Part shown: piece by piece, positions 37,455-50,400 of the stretch
Layout: every line of letters starts with the position of its first letter
Position numbering within the stretch: position 1 is the first letter of the stretch
NCBI GenBank assembly: GCA_012317185.1
Contig: CP048838.1
Span: 682,001 to 746,000, forward strand
Source: [Clostridium] innocuum
Lineage (GTDB): Bacteria > Bacillota_I > Bacilli_A > Erysipelotrichales > Erysipelotrichaceae
Reading direction: 5' to 3'
DNA length: 64,000 nucleotides
Notes under the pieces: generated by a model
The model's input: the letters and a program-made list of their open reading frames with translations, nothing else
What the model was told of the DNA's origin: nothing
Database searches by the model: none
Program-made: the position numbers and the translations under genes

Positions 37455-37485
37455 TCCTGTGAGCTCAGAAAGCGAGGTGCCTTGC

Positions 37486-38307
37486 ATGTTAAGGATTGGT
37501 GATTTTTCGAAGCTGTCCAGGATCAGTATCCGGATGCTGCGGTATTATGAAAAGCATAATCTGTTGAAGCCCCGTTATGTGGATGAGGAAAGCGGATATC
37601 GCTTTTATGCACATGAACAGATTTTCGAGGCTGCCAAAATACGGTTTCTAAGAGAAGCCGGCTTCAGTGTCGCCATGATGGAGGAAATCATGACGCAGTA
37701 TGACAGTCCGCAGGAGATTCAGCGGTATTTTCAGATACGCATGAAGGAGCTGGAAGAGGAACGGCAAAGGATCTCGAATACACTGATCCGACTGGAACGG
37801 GCGCAGAAGCTGCTCGATACGGAGGATACGTTTATGAAGTATACGGTAGAAGTAAAACAAATCAAGGGAATGTATGCCGCAACCCTGCGCAGCATGATTC
37901 CCACATATGAGCGTGAGGATCTGGTATGGAAGAGGATGTACAGCATCCTTGCGGAAAAGCATCTGGATATCACCTTTGCACAACCGCAAAATGCACGGGC
38001 ATATTTTTTTGATGAGGGATTTGCAGAAAAGAATGTGAATATAGAAATCGCCACGGAGGTAGTCGGCAGCTATGAGGATGTTGAGGATATCTGCTTTCGT
38101 CAGCTGAAGGATGAAACGGATGCCAGTGTTACCTTTACCGGTGATTACAGCCAGATTACGGAGGTCTGCATGGCGATTACGATGTGGATCAAGGAAAACG
38201 GCTATGAGCTGGATGGAGCGAATTTCTGCATCTATCACAAGGGCTGGGGGCAGTGTGACAATCCAAAGGAATTTATGACAGAAATCTGTTTTCCAATTCG
38301 TAAATAA
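37486..38307 (+). CDS. MerR-family regulator with GyrI-like effector-binding domain
   Basis: A 273-residue protein: MerR HTH (LRIGDFSKLSRISIRMLRYY), a coiled coil (MKELEEERQRISNTLIRLER) and a GyrI/BltR-like ligand domain. The architecture equals that of the broken MerR gene at 310, but this copy is intact. ATG 37486 follows GCGAGGTG; the frame's earlier GTG overlaps the promoter. Targets unknown; the promoter indicates self-activation when ligand binds. Confidence 0.85.
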   Translation: MLRIGDFSKLSRISIRMLRYYEKHNLLKPRYVDEESGYRFYAHEQIFEAAKIRFLREAGFSVAMMEEIMTQYDSPQEIQRYFQIRMKELEEERQRISNTLIRLERAQKLLDTEDTFMKYTVEVKQIKGMYAATLRSMIPTYEREDLVWKRMYSILAEKHLDITFAQPQNARAYFFDEGFAEKNVNIEIATEVVGSYEDVEDICFRQLKDETDASVTFTGDYSQITEVCMAITMWIKENGYELDGANFCIYHKGWGQCDNPKEFMTEICFPIRK

Positions 38308-38327
38308 GAAAAGAAGGTAGAAGAAAA

Positions 38328-38360
38328 CAATCCTGTTTAAGGTACGCAGGATTGTTTTTT
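38328..38360 (+). terminator. Rho-independent terminator
   Basis: CAATCCTG - TTTAAGGTACG - CAGGATTG followed by TTTTTT. It ends the MerR transcript before the convergent hydrolase. Confidence 0.8.
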
Positions 38361-38401
38361 GTTGTTTCTGAAGGTATCTGTAAGGATACCTTCCATATGC
38401 A

Positions 38402-39370
38402 TTATTTCATATGCTCATCGAGGAAGTGGAAAATCTTCTGATAATACGCCTTTGGCTGTTCATACATATTGGCTCTGTGTCCGCTGTTTTCCACAATGTA
38501 GAGATCCTTCGCGGACTGACAGGCATCATATAGGCGAAATGCCATATCACAGGGCACATGCACATCCTTTTCACCATGGAGAAACAGAGTTGGAAGAATC
38601 GCCTTTTCCATCTTCGGCAATGCGCTTGCCTTGCGGATGCCGAATTTCATTTTCTGTTTTACAAGGACACCCATGGAATCCAGAATCGGGAATGGAGGCA
38701 TTTTATAATAGTGCGTCATCTGCCATGATAATATATCATACACCGAGGTGTATCCGCCGTCTTCAATGATACAGCGTACTGCGGCAGGCAGTTTTTCCTG
38801 CGGACAGAACAGAATTGTGTCCGCTCCCATGGAAATACCGTACAAAACGATTTCCGCCTGTGAATCCATTTCCAGAACCGCATCGATCCAGCGAAGTAAA
38901 TCCTTACGCTCATTCCAGCCCAGAGATATCAAAGAGCCTTCGCTCTCTCCGTGTGCACGTGCATCCGGGGTAAGCACATGATAGCCCTGTTCATGAAAGG
39001 CTCTTGCGACTGTCCGCATATCCTCCTTGGTGCAGGCGTAGTCATGCATAACGATAGCCCAGCGGTGTGATGTATGGTCCTGGGAAGGATAAATCATACC
39101 AACCAGCTGCAGACCGTCTTCACTTTCTACAGATACCTTGTCAACCGCAACATTCTGTATCCATTTCTTACAGAGCAGCAGCTCCTTGTGGCGCCGTGTT
39201 TTTTGTTCATCATTCAGATCCGCGTCTGCCAGACTCAGCTGCTTCCCCTTTTTCAGTTTTTTCCGGTTTAGCGTCTGGTCAAACAGTGTCCGGCACAGAA
39301 AGAAATCGGTTGCGGCCGCAAGTGTGGACGCTGCCCCCAGCCCGGTAATGATTTTTGATTTTTTGCTCAT
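38402..39370 (-). CDS. Membrane-anchored alpha/beta hydrolase
   Basis: A 322-residue protein with an N-terminal hydrophobic segment (ITGLGAASTLAAATDFFLC) and an alpha/beta hydrolase domain. The nucleophile elbow is LYGISMGAD (Ser), the acid Asp lies in HGEKDVHVP and the His in VENSGHRANM. Family members are esterases or peptidases; this type (YqkD-like) acts at the membrane surface. The minus-strand ATG at 39370 has GGGAG eight bases upstream, better than ATG 39385. Confidence 0.8.
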   Translation of the reverse strand: MSKKSKIITGLGAASTLAAATDFFLCRTLFDQTLNRKKLKKGKQLSLADADLNDEQKTRRHKELLLCKKWIQNVAVDKVSVESEDGLQLVGMIYPSQDHTSHRWAIVMHDYACTKEDMRTVARAFHEQGYHVLTPDARAHGESEGSLISLGWNERKDLLRWIDAVLEMDSQAEIVLYGISMGADTILFCPQEKLPAAVRCIIEDGGYTSVYDILSWQMTHYYKMPPFPILDSMGVLVKQKMKFGIRKASALPKMEKAILPTLFLHGEKDVHVPCDMAFRLYDACQSAKDLYIVENSGHRANMYEQPKAYYQKIFHFLDEHMK

Positions 39371-39436
39371 GTTGTCAGCTCCCATCTAATTTGTTTCATT
39401 ATCTATATTATATAATGAAATCTGTGAAATTACGAG

Positions 39437-39450
39437 CGGAAACGTTTACA
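39437..39450 (-). promoter_or_regulatory. cre-like catabolite control site (weak)
   Basis: On the minus strand the site reads TGTAAACGTTTCCG, close to the cre consensus TGWAANCGNTNWCA with the central CG intact. It lies about 70 bases upstream of the hydrolase start, beyond a TATAAT at about 39408, where CcpA could act. One half-site is imperfect. Confidence 0.35.
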
Positions 39451-39819
39451 TATCGTATGAAAGGTACAAAAAAGTTGTTTTTAGCACGTTGCAGGCTGAG
39501 CATTCTGCAAGGGGAATTTTAAGATGGAAAGCCAGGGCGGTATCTGTCATAAAAGGCAGGTCTGTAAGGTAGAAGGGGATGAGGTACACCATGGTTGTCT
39601 AATGGTAAGAATGTCTTTTTATTGTGATAAGGGAAATTAAGACTGTTAATCTATCGTGCTAAAAAACAAATAGTAGTAAACATCAGGGATATTCATAATA
39701 AACGTAAGCAAGGCAGTGATATTGCAGAAATAATGATATGGATATGCAGGTGAATCTGCTGTACTCTGTATGGGATATACATAGATTCAATGCAATGAAT
39801 CTATGCATTTGCAGAAACC

Positions 39820-40036
39820 TTATGCTTTGCTGTATGCCGTAACCTGCTGTAAGAGTTTCATAGTTAGCGTTGTTCTGCTGTCGTGGATGCTATTGATATA
39901 GAAAGCCGCTTGCGGATAATCTTTGATTCCTTCAGCTGTAGCAGGTATGGATAACTGAAAAAGATCTCTTTTTCTGAATACAAAAGAAGCGATAAAAGAG
40001 AAAGGGATATTACTTGCGTAATTTATGAAAAAAACA
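39820..40036 (-). pseudogene. Possible gene remnant without start codon
   Basis: A minus-strand frame stays open for about 70 codons to the TAA at 39820-39822 with coding-like composition (FRKRDLFQLSIPATAEGIKD, then FYINSIHDSRTTLTMKLLQQ). It has no start codon or ribosome site and runs into the rplK promoter region, so if real it is the decayed C-terminus of a former gene. I do not recognise the family. Confidence 0.25.
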
Positions 40037-40037
40037 G

Positions 40038-40160
40038 TTGCAATTCCAATAGAATCATATTACAATACTAAGTACCGCGGTTTCGTGGTATTTTCATGCG
40101 TGGGAGAAGGAGGCAACCCTTCATTCTGACCACTGCATAAGACTTTTTAAATATAGGAGG
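40038..40160 (+). promoter_or_regulatory. rplK promoter and structured leader
   Basis: TTGCAA (40038-40043) and TACAAT (40061-40066) with a 17-base spacer. The leader then shows a GTGG...CCAC stem near 40104-40133 enclosing GAAGG/CCTTC arms, before the AGGAGG RBS at 40155-40160. Similar GTGGGAG leaders precede many ribosomal-protein genes in Firmicutes; autoregulation by L1 or L11 is possible. Confidence 0.5.
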
Positions 40161-40168
40161 AATGTCTT

Positions 40169-40585
40169 GTGAGTAAGAAAGTTGCAAAAGTTTGTAAACT
40201 TCAGTTCCCTGCAGGGGGAGCTAGACCGGGACCTGCACTGGCTTCTGCCGGTATCAACATGCCGCAGTTCTGTACAGCATTTAATGATGCTACGAAAGAA
40301 CGTGCCGGTGATGTCGTTCCAGTTATCATTACTGCATACGAAGACAAGAGCTTTGACTTCGTAATCAAAACAACTCCGGCTGCTATGATGATCAAAAAAG
40401 CTGCTGGAATCAAAAAAGCTTCAGGAAACCAGAAAGAGATCTCTGGAAAAATCACAGTAGATCAGCTGCGTGAAATCGCAGAATACAAAATGCCAGACTT
40501 GAATGCCAACGATGTGGAAGCTGCTATGCGTATTGTCGCAGGTACTGCTAAAAACATGGGTGTTGAAGTTGAAGGTTTTGAATAA
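40169..40585 (+). CDS. rplK: 50S ribosomal protein L11
   Basis: A 138-residue protein with the L11 landmarks: KLQFPAGGARPGPALASAGI (about 9-28), the flexible NTD-CTD linker and the rRNA-binding C-terminal domain (AAMRIVAGTAKNMGVEVEGF). It forms the stalk base with 23S rRNA and the thiostrepton site and is needed for RelA activation. GTG start eight bases after AGGAGG; the nearer ATG stops after four codons. First gene of the conserved rplK-rplA-rplJ-rplL-rpoB-rpoC order. Confidence 0.97.
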   Translation: MSKKVAKVCKLQFPAGGARPGPALASAGINMPQFCTAFNDATKERAGDVVPVIITAYEDKSFDFVIKTTPAAMMIKKAAGIKKASGNQKEISGKITVDQLREIAEYKMPDLNANDVEAAMRIVAGTAKNMGVEVEGFE

Positions 40586-40602
40586 GAAAGGCGGAAAACA
40601 AA

Positions 40603-41289
40603 ATGGCAAAATTCGGTAAAAAATATGTAGAAGCTGCTAAAAAAGTTGATCGCACAAAAACTTATTCAGTAGCCGAGGCAGTAAAATTAGCAAAAGAAAC
40701 AAACATCGCTAAATTCGACGCATCTGTTGAAGTTAGCTTCAAATTAAATGTGGATCCTCGTCACGCAGATCAGCAGATTCGTGGTGCGATGGTACTTCCA
40801 CACGGAACTGGTAAAACACAGAAGGTCTGTGTTATTACACAGGGACCGAAAGAGCAGGAAGCGAAAGATGCCGGTGCAGATTTCGTCGGTGGAAAAGAAC
40901 TGCTGGAAGACATCCAGAAGGGATGGTTCGACTTCGATGTCATCGTTGCGACTCCGAACATGATGGGTGAACTTGGTAAGCTGGGACGTCTGTTGGGACC
41001 AAAGGGCTTAATGCCAAACCCTAAGACTGGTACAGTTACCATGGATGTAGCAAAAGCTGTTGAAGATATCAAAAAGGGTAAGGTTGAATACCGTGTTGAC
41101 AAAGAAGGAAATATCAACCTGATGATCGGAAAAGTAAGCTTTGACGATGAGAAGCTGGTTGACAACTTCAATGCACTGCTGAAGGTAATCTCAAAAGCAC
41201 GTCCTGCGGCTGTAAAGGGTACTTACATCAAAAACCTGGTGATTTCCACTACCATGGGACCTGGTGTAAAAGTAACTGTTGAAAAATAA
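40603..41289 (+). CDS. rplA: 50S ribosomal protein L1
   Basis: A 228-residue L1 of normal length with VMPNPKTGTVT-like (GLMPNPKTGTVTMDV) and the C-terminal PAAVKGTYIKNLVISTTMG region. It forms the mobile L1 stalk near the E site and often represses its own operon. Eighteen bases after rplK with AAAGGCGG. Confidence 0.97.
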   Translation: MAKFGKKYVEAAKKVDRTKTYSVAEAVKLAKETNIAKFDASVEVSFKLNVDPRHADQQIRGAMVLPHGTGKTQKVCVITQGPKEQEAKDAGADFVGGKELLEDIQKGWFDFDVIVATPNMMGELGKLGRLLGPKGLMPNPKTGTVTMDVAKAVEDIKKGKVEYRVDKEGNINLMIGKVSFDDEKLVDNFNALLKVISKARPAAVKGTYIKNLVISTTMGPGVKVTVEK

Positions 41290-41292
41290 CGA

Positions 41293-41321
41293 TTGACAAA
41301 ATCTCGTTAGCAGGTTAGAAT
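41293..41321 (+). promoter_or_regulatory. Promoter of rplJ-rplL
   Basis: TTGACA (41293-41298), 17-base spacer, TAGAAT (41316-41321), just after the rplA stop codon and before the L10 leader. Confidence 0.7.
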
Positions 41322-41341
41322 ATCAGATGTTATCAATATAC

Positions 41342-41440
41342 CATAGACAGTAACGGCCCTACGGCTTAATCATGTTACCGAGGTAAAAGTTGGATACTAA
41401 ACTTTCACCCGTAGTCTGTCTATGCCTGCGGGTGTTTTTA
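41342..41440 (+). ncRNA. L10 leader (ribosomal protein leader with attenuator)
   Basis: The core AGACAGTAACGG...CTACGGCTTAATC...TTACCGAGG matches the L10-leader consensus seen upstream of rplJ in Firmicutes. CATAGACAG (41342-41350) can pair perfectly with CTGTCTATG (41416-41424). That 3' strand also lies in the loop of a terminator, CACCCG...CGGGTG (41406-41434) followed by TTTTT (41435-41439). The L10(L12)4 complex is expected to bind the core and favour termination; free leader would favour the long pairing. Confidence 0.85.
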
Positions 41441-41492
41441 TATCACTCTTAAAGGGTATATTGTTACATATAAATTTAGGAGGTGTGAAGTT

Positions 41493-42014
41493 ATGAACCA
41501 GGCGATTATCGATAGCAAGAAAGCGGTCGTTTCTGAAATTGCTCAGAAAATGAAAGAATCTCAGTCAACTGTTGTTGTTGAGTACCGTGGACTTAGCGTT
41601 GCCGAAGTAACCGAGTTACGTAGAAATCTGCGCGAAGAAGGTGTTGAGTTCAAGGTTTACAAAAACTCACTGGCTCAGCGTGCTGCTGTTGAAGCAGGTG
41701 CGGATGATCTTACAAAGGATCTGATCGGACCAAACGCCATCGCATTCGGTGGTGACGCAGTTGCTCCTGCGCGTGTTCTGGCAAAATTCGCTAAGAAACA
41801 TGAACACTTGGTATTGAAAAGCGGAATCGTAGAAGGAAAAGTTGTTGGTGTAGATACCATTAAGGAACTGTCCAGTCTGCCGAACCGTGAAGGTATGTTA
41901 TCAATGCTGTTAAGCTGTCTGCAGTCTCCAGTACGTGGATTTGCATGTGCTGTTAAGGCAGTGGCTGACGCAAAAGACGGAGGTTCTGCTGAAGAAGCAG
42001 CTCCACAGGAATAA
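41493..42014 (+). CDS. rplJ: 50S ribosomal protein L10
   Basis: A 173-residue L10: N-terminal rRNA-binding domain (VVVEYRGLSVAEVTELRR, YKNSLAQRA) and C-terminal helix that binds L12 dimers. It regulates its own operon via the leader upstream. SD AGGAGGTG eight bases before the ATG. Confidence 0.97.
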   Translation: MNQAIIDSKKAVVSEIAQKMKESQSTVVVEYRGLSVAEVTELRRNLREEGVEFKVYKNSLAQRAAVEAGADDLTKDLIGPNAIAFGGDAVAPARVLAKFAKKHEHLVLKSGIVEGKVVGVDTIKELSSLPNREGMLSMLLSCLQSPVRGFACAVKAVADAKDGGSAEEAAPQE

Positions 42015-42035
42015 ACTTACAGGAGGAAAATGAAA

Positions 42036-42407
42036 ATGGCAAAATTAGCACAGGAAGATATCTTAGCTTACTTAGAAGAAGCTACCATCTTAGAACTTAA
42101 CGAATTAGTAAAAGCAATCGAAGAAAAATTCGGTGTAACAGCTGCTGCACCAGTTGCTGTAGCTGCTGTAGCAGACGACGCTGCTGCTGCAGGACCTAGC
42201 GAAGTAACAGTAACTCTGACTGACATCGGTGGAACAAAGGTTGCTGTCATCAAGGCAGTACGTGAAATCACTGGTTTAGGTCTGGTTGACGCTAAGGGTC
42301 TGGTTGACAAGGCACCAAGTGTAATTAAGGAAAACATCAAACCGGAAGAAGCAGAAGAAATCAAGAAGAAACTGATGGACGCTGGTGCTTCTGTAGAAAT
42401 CAAGTAA
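42036..42407 (+). CDS. rplL: 50S ribosomal protein L7/L12
   Basis: A 123-residue L12: N-terminal dimerisation helix (ILAYLEEATILELNELVKAI), Ala-rich hinge and C-terminal factor-binding domain (KVAVIKAVREITGLGLVDAK). It recruits elongation factors to the ribosome. ATG 42036 is nine bases after AGGAGG, better than ATG 42030. A terminator follows at 42435. Confidence 0.97.
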   Translation: MAKLAQEDILAYLEEATILELNELVKAIEEKFGVTAAAPVAVAAVADDAAAAGPSEVTVTLTDIGGTKVAVIKAVREITGLGLVDAKGLVDKAPSVIKENIKPEEAEEIKKKLMDAGASVEIK

Positions 42408-42434
42408 TTCATACTTACACATTTTACAAACAAC

Positions 42435-42454
42435 AAAAAGCCGAGAGGCTTTTT
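42435..42454 (+). terminator. Terminator after rplL
   Basis: AAAAAGCC - GAGA - GGCTTTTT; compact stem with T-tract. Possibly partial, as rpoB often needs readthrough. Confidence 0.75.
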
Positions 42455-42478
42455 GTCACCTAAAAAGGCGGGATAACG

Positions 42479-43090
42479 ATGGATCATTACTTTACAGATA
42501 ATCGTCATTTAGCAGAAAACCGGAAGGAAATATCTTTCCGGTTTTGGTGTTTTAACGTTTCTTTTATTACTGATAACGGTGTGTTCTCCAAAGACAGTGT
42601 CGATTTTGGTACACGGGTACTGCTCAACACGCTGCATGAGCATGAGGAAGAGCTGGGAAATCAACTTCTTGACATGGGCTGCGGCTATGGCGTTGTGGGA
42701 ATCGTTACCAAAAAGGCATGGCCGGATAAGCAGGTTGAAATGGTGGATGTGAATCCAAGAGCGGTGGCACTTGCCAGAAACAATGCCGAAAAGAATAATA
42801 TCGAGGCAAACATTCATGTGTCCGATGTATATGAACAGGTAAGTGGGAATACTTTTACTGATATCATAACAAATCCTCCGATTCGTGCCGGTAAAAACGT
42901 CATCTATAACATCTTTGAGGAGGCATGGAATCACCTTGCGGACCAGGGGACACTTTGGGTTGTGATTCGCAAACAGCAGGGAGCACGCAGCGCCGTGACG
43001 AAAATAAAAGAAGTGTTTGGAAATTGCGATATCATTCACAAGGAAAAAGGATATTTCATACTAAAAGCAAAAAAAGCATTGACAATTTGA
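42479..43090 (+). CDS. Class I SAM-dependent methyltransferase (RsmC-like, YbxB family)
   Basis: A 203-residue methyltransferase with SAM motif I LLDMGCGYGVVG (about residues 62-73) and motif IV DIITNPPIRAG (NPP[FYW]-like, N6/N2-guanine type). It matches the small RsmC-like protein encoded between rplL and rpoB in many Firmicutes, thought to modify rRNA. AAAAGGCGGGATAACG RBS. Confidence 0.88.
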   Translation: MDHYFTDNRHLAENRKEISFRFWCFNVSFITDNGVFSKDSVDFGTRVLLNTLHEHEEELGNQLLDMGCGYGVVGIVTKKAWPDKQVEMVDVNPRAVALARNNAEKNNIEANIHVSDVYEQVSGNTFTDIITNPPIRAGKNVIYNIFEEAWNHLADQGTLWVVIRKQQGARSAVTKIKEVFGNCDIIHKEKGYFILKAKKALTI

Positions 43091-43115
43091 CAAACAGTTG
43101 ATATTATAATAAATT
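43079..43115 (+). promoter_or_regulatory. Probable rpoB-rpoC promoter
   Basis: Two TTGACA boxes (43079-43084, 43087-43092) precede TATAAT (43105-43110) and TAAATT (43110-43115). The second TTGACA with TAAATT gives a 17-base spacer; the first with TATAAT gives 20. The exact pair is uncertain. Confidence 0.45.
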
Positions 43116-43190
43116 GCATAATACTAAAATATTAAAATGGGTTTTTATGCCTTATTTTGATAGGTGAAACTTGTAGAAAGGATGGCGTAC

Positions 43191-47402
<4,212 letters not shown>

Positions 47403-47406
47403 GTAA

Positions 47407-50400
47407 ATGAGTGTTAATAATTTTGCCTCAATTCAGGTAAGCCTGGCTTCACCTGATAGAATCCACGAATGGAGTCATGGTGAAGTAAAGAAACCAGAGA
47501 CGATCAACTACCGTTCTCAGAAGCCTGAAAGAGATGGATTGTTCTGTGAAAGAATTTTCGGACCGAGCAAGGACTGGGAATGTTACTGTGGAAAATATAA
47601 GAAGGTACGCTACAAGGGGGTTGTCTGTGACCGCTGTGGTGTAGAAATTACAAAATCCAGCGTTCGTCGTGAACGTATGGGACACATTGAGCTTGCGGCT
47701 CCGGTTGCGCACATCTGGTATCTGCGCGGTATTCCAAGCCGTATGGCACTGCTGCTGGATGTAACACCGAAGCAGCTGGAAGAGGTTGTATACTTCGTGT
47801 CCTGGATTGTAACAGATCCTAAGGATACAAAGCTGGAATACAAGCAGGTGCTCTCTGAACGTGAGTACCGCGAAAATATGGCAATTTACGGTCCGGGCAG
47901 CTTTACTGCCCAGACTGGTGCCGAGGCTGCGCTGACGCTGCTGACAGAGGTTGACCTGGAGGCTGAATTCAAGCATATTCAGGATGCACTGGAGTCTGCA
48001 CAGGGTGAAAAGCGTAAAAAGCTGATCAAGCGTTTGGATACCGTAGAAGCCTTCCGTAACTCCGACAATAAGCCGGAATGGATGGTAATGACGGTAATTC
48101 CGGTAATCCCGCCTGATCTGCGTCCGATGCTGCAGCTGGACGGCGGACGTTTTGCGACAAGTGATCTGAATGATCTGTATCGCCGTGTCATCACACGTAA
48201 CAACCGTCTGAAAAAGCTGCTGGAGCTGGGAACCCCGGCTATCATCGTACAGAATGAGAAGCGAATGCTGCAGGAAGCGGTGGATGCGCTGATTGATAAC
48301 GGACGTCGTTCCAAACCGATCACCGGAGCCGGTGGACGTGCATTAAAATCTCTGTCACATTCCTTAAAGGGAAAACAGGGACGTTTCCGTCAGAACCTGC
48401 TCGGTAAGCGTGTTGACTTCTCCGGTCGTTCTGTTATCGCGGTCGGACCGGATTTGAAAATGTATCAGTGCGGTCTGCCTCGTGAAATGGCAATTCAGCT
48501 GTTCAAGCCGTTTGTCATCAATGAAATCGTAAATAAAGAAATCGCAAGCAATCCAAAGACTGCGGAGAAGCTGATCGATCGTCAGGATCCACGTATCTGG
48601 GATATTGTGGAAAGTGTCATTGACGGCTATCCGGTTCTGATGAACCGTGCGCCTACACTGCACCGTCTGGGTATCCAGGCCTTCAAACCGAAGCTGGTAG
48701 AAGGACGTGCCATGCGTCTGCATCCACTGGTATGTACTGCCTTCAACGCCGACTTTGACGGTGACCAGATGGCTGTTCACGTACCGTTGAGTGAAGAAGC
48801 AAGAGCCGAAGCACTTGTCATGATGCTTGGTAGCAACAACATCCTTGGTCCTAAGGATGGAAAGCCAATCGTTACACCTGGTCAGGATATGGTCATGGGA
48901 AACTTCTATCTGACGATGGAAGAAACCGCAGAGGAATTCTATCAGGAGGCTGACCGCTACAATGCGGTAGACTGCCCGAAATCCGCTGCGATCTGGACCC
49001 GCTATGGTGATAATGAGGGACATGTGTTTGGAAGCATCAATGAAATCCTGATGGCATATCAGACACAGCAGATTCATTTGCACTCCCGTATTGCGATTCC
49101 TGCACGTGCATTAAAGAAAGAAAGCTTTACAGAAGAACAAAATAAGAAATACCTGCTGACGACCGTTGGTAAGGTAATCTTCAACAATATGTTCCCAACC
49201 GACTTCCCGTTCCTGAACGAAGTCAGCGCGGAAAACTTTGTCGCAACACCGGAGCGTTTCTTCCTGGAGATGGGAAAAGACGTGAAGGAGGCAATCAAGT
49301 CCATGCCGGTAACCGCGGCTTTCAAAAAGAAGGACCTCGGTAAAATCATCGGTGAAATCTTTAAACGCTATTCCACAGAGAAAACAAGTGAGATCCTTGA
49401 CCAGATCAAGGATATGGGATTCCAGTATTCCACCGTTGCCGGTGTTACCGTATCCCTGTCCGATATCGAGGTCGCACCTCACAAGGAAGAGCATGTGGAA
49501 TATGGTAAACAGAAGGCCGAAGAGCTGAAAACACTGCGTAAAAAGGGTAAGCTTACCATGATGGAGTGGGAGCGTCACCTGAATAAGCTGTGGGCGGATG
49601 TCAAGGATGATATCGCCGAGGAGCTGCTGGGAAACCTTCCTCGTAAAAATCCAATCAGTATGATGGCGCGTTCCGGTGCCCGTGGTAATACCTCCAACTT
49701 TACACAGCTGGCTGGTATGCGTGGTCTGATGGCAAAGCCAAACCAGTCCAAATCTGCCAAGGGTGAATATGTTCCTACCATCATAGAGGTTCCGATCTAC
49801 TCCTGTTTCCGTGAGGGTCTGAATGTGTCCGAATTCTTTATCTCCACACACGGTGTGCGTAAAGGTCTGACCGATACCGCCCTGAAAACAGCCGAATCTG
49901 GATATCTGACACGTCGTCTGGTTGACGTAGCACAGGATGTTATCGTTAAGCAGGAGGACTGTGGAACGGATAAGGGCTACTGGGTGGAAGCAATCGTTGA
50001 TCGTAAGACAAATACGATCATCGAGAGTCTGTTTGACCGTCTGGTAGGACGTTACAGCAAGCAGGAAATCACAGATCCGAAGACCGGAGAGGTCATTCTG
50101 GAAAGTGATGAATTTATTACCGATGCACTTGCACAGAAGGTTGTGGATGCCGGTGTTGAGGGAATGTATATCCGTAGTGCGTTTACTTGTAAATCCATCT
50201 ATGGTGTATGTAAGAAATGTTACGGACGCAACATGGCGACCGGCAAGGATGTTGAAGTCGGAGAAGCTGTCGGAATCATGGCTGCCCAGTCTATCGGTGA
50301 GCCAGGTACGCAGCTGACCATGCGTACCTTCCATACCGGTGGTGTGGCAAGTGCCGACGGTGGAGATATCACACAGGGTCTTCCTCGTGTCGAGGAGCTG

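Larger units (their letters stand above)
39371..40037. other. Long intergenic region before the ribosomal protein cluster
   Basis: Holds a cre-like sequence (39437-39450), a near-perfect palindrome (CATAGATTCA/TGAATCTATG, 39780-39805) and a possible minus-strand pseudogene tail (39820-40036). The segment 39470-39780 shows nothing I can support. Confidence 0.4.

Noticed and set aside
38359..38769. Plus-strand frame opposite the alpha/beta hydrolase
   Set aside because: Begins in a terminator and runs antisense to a clear enzyme gene.
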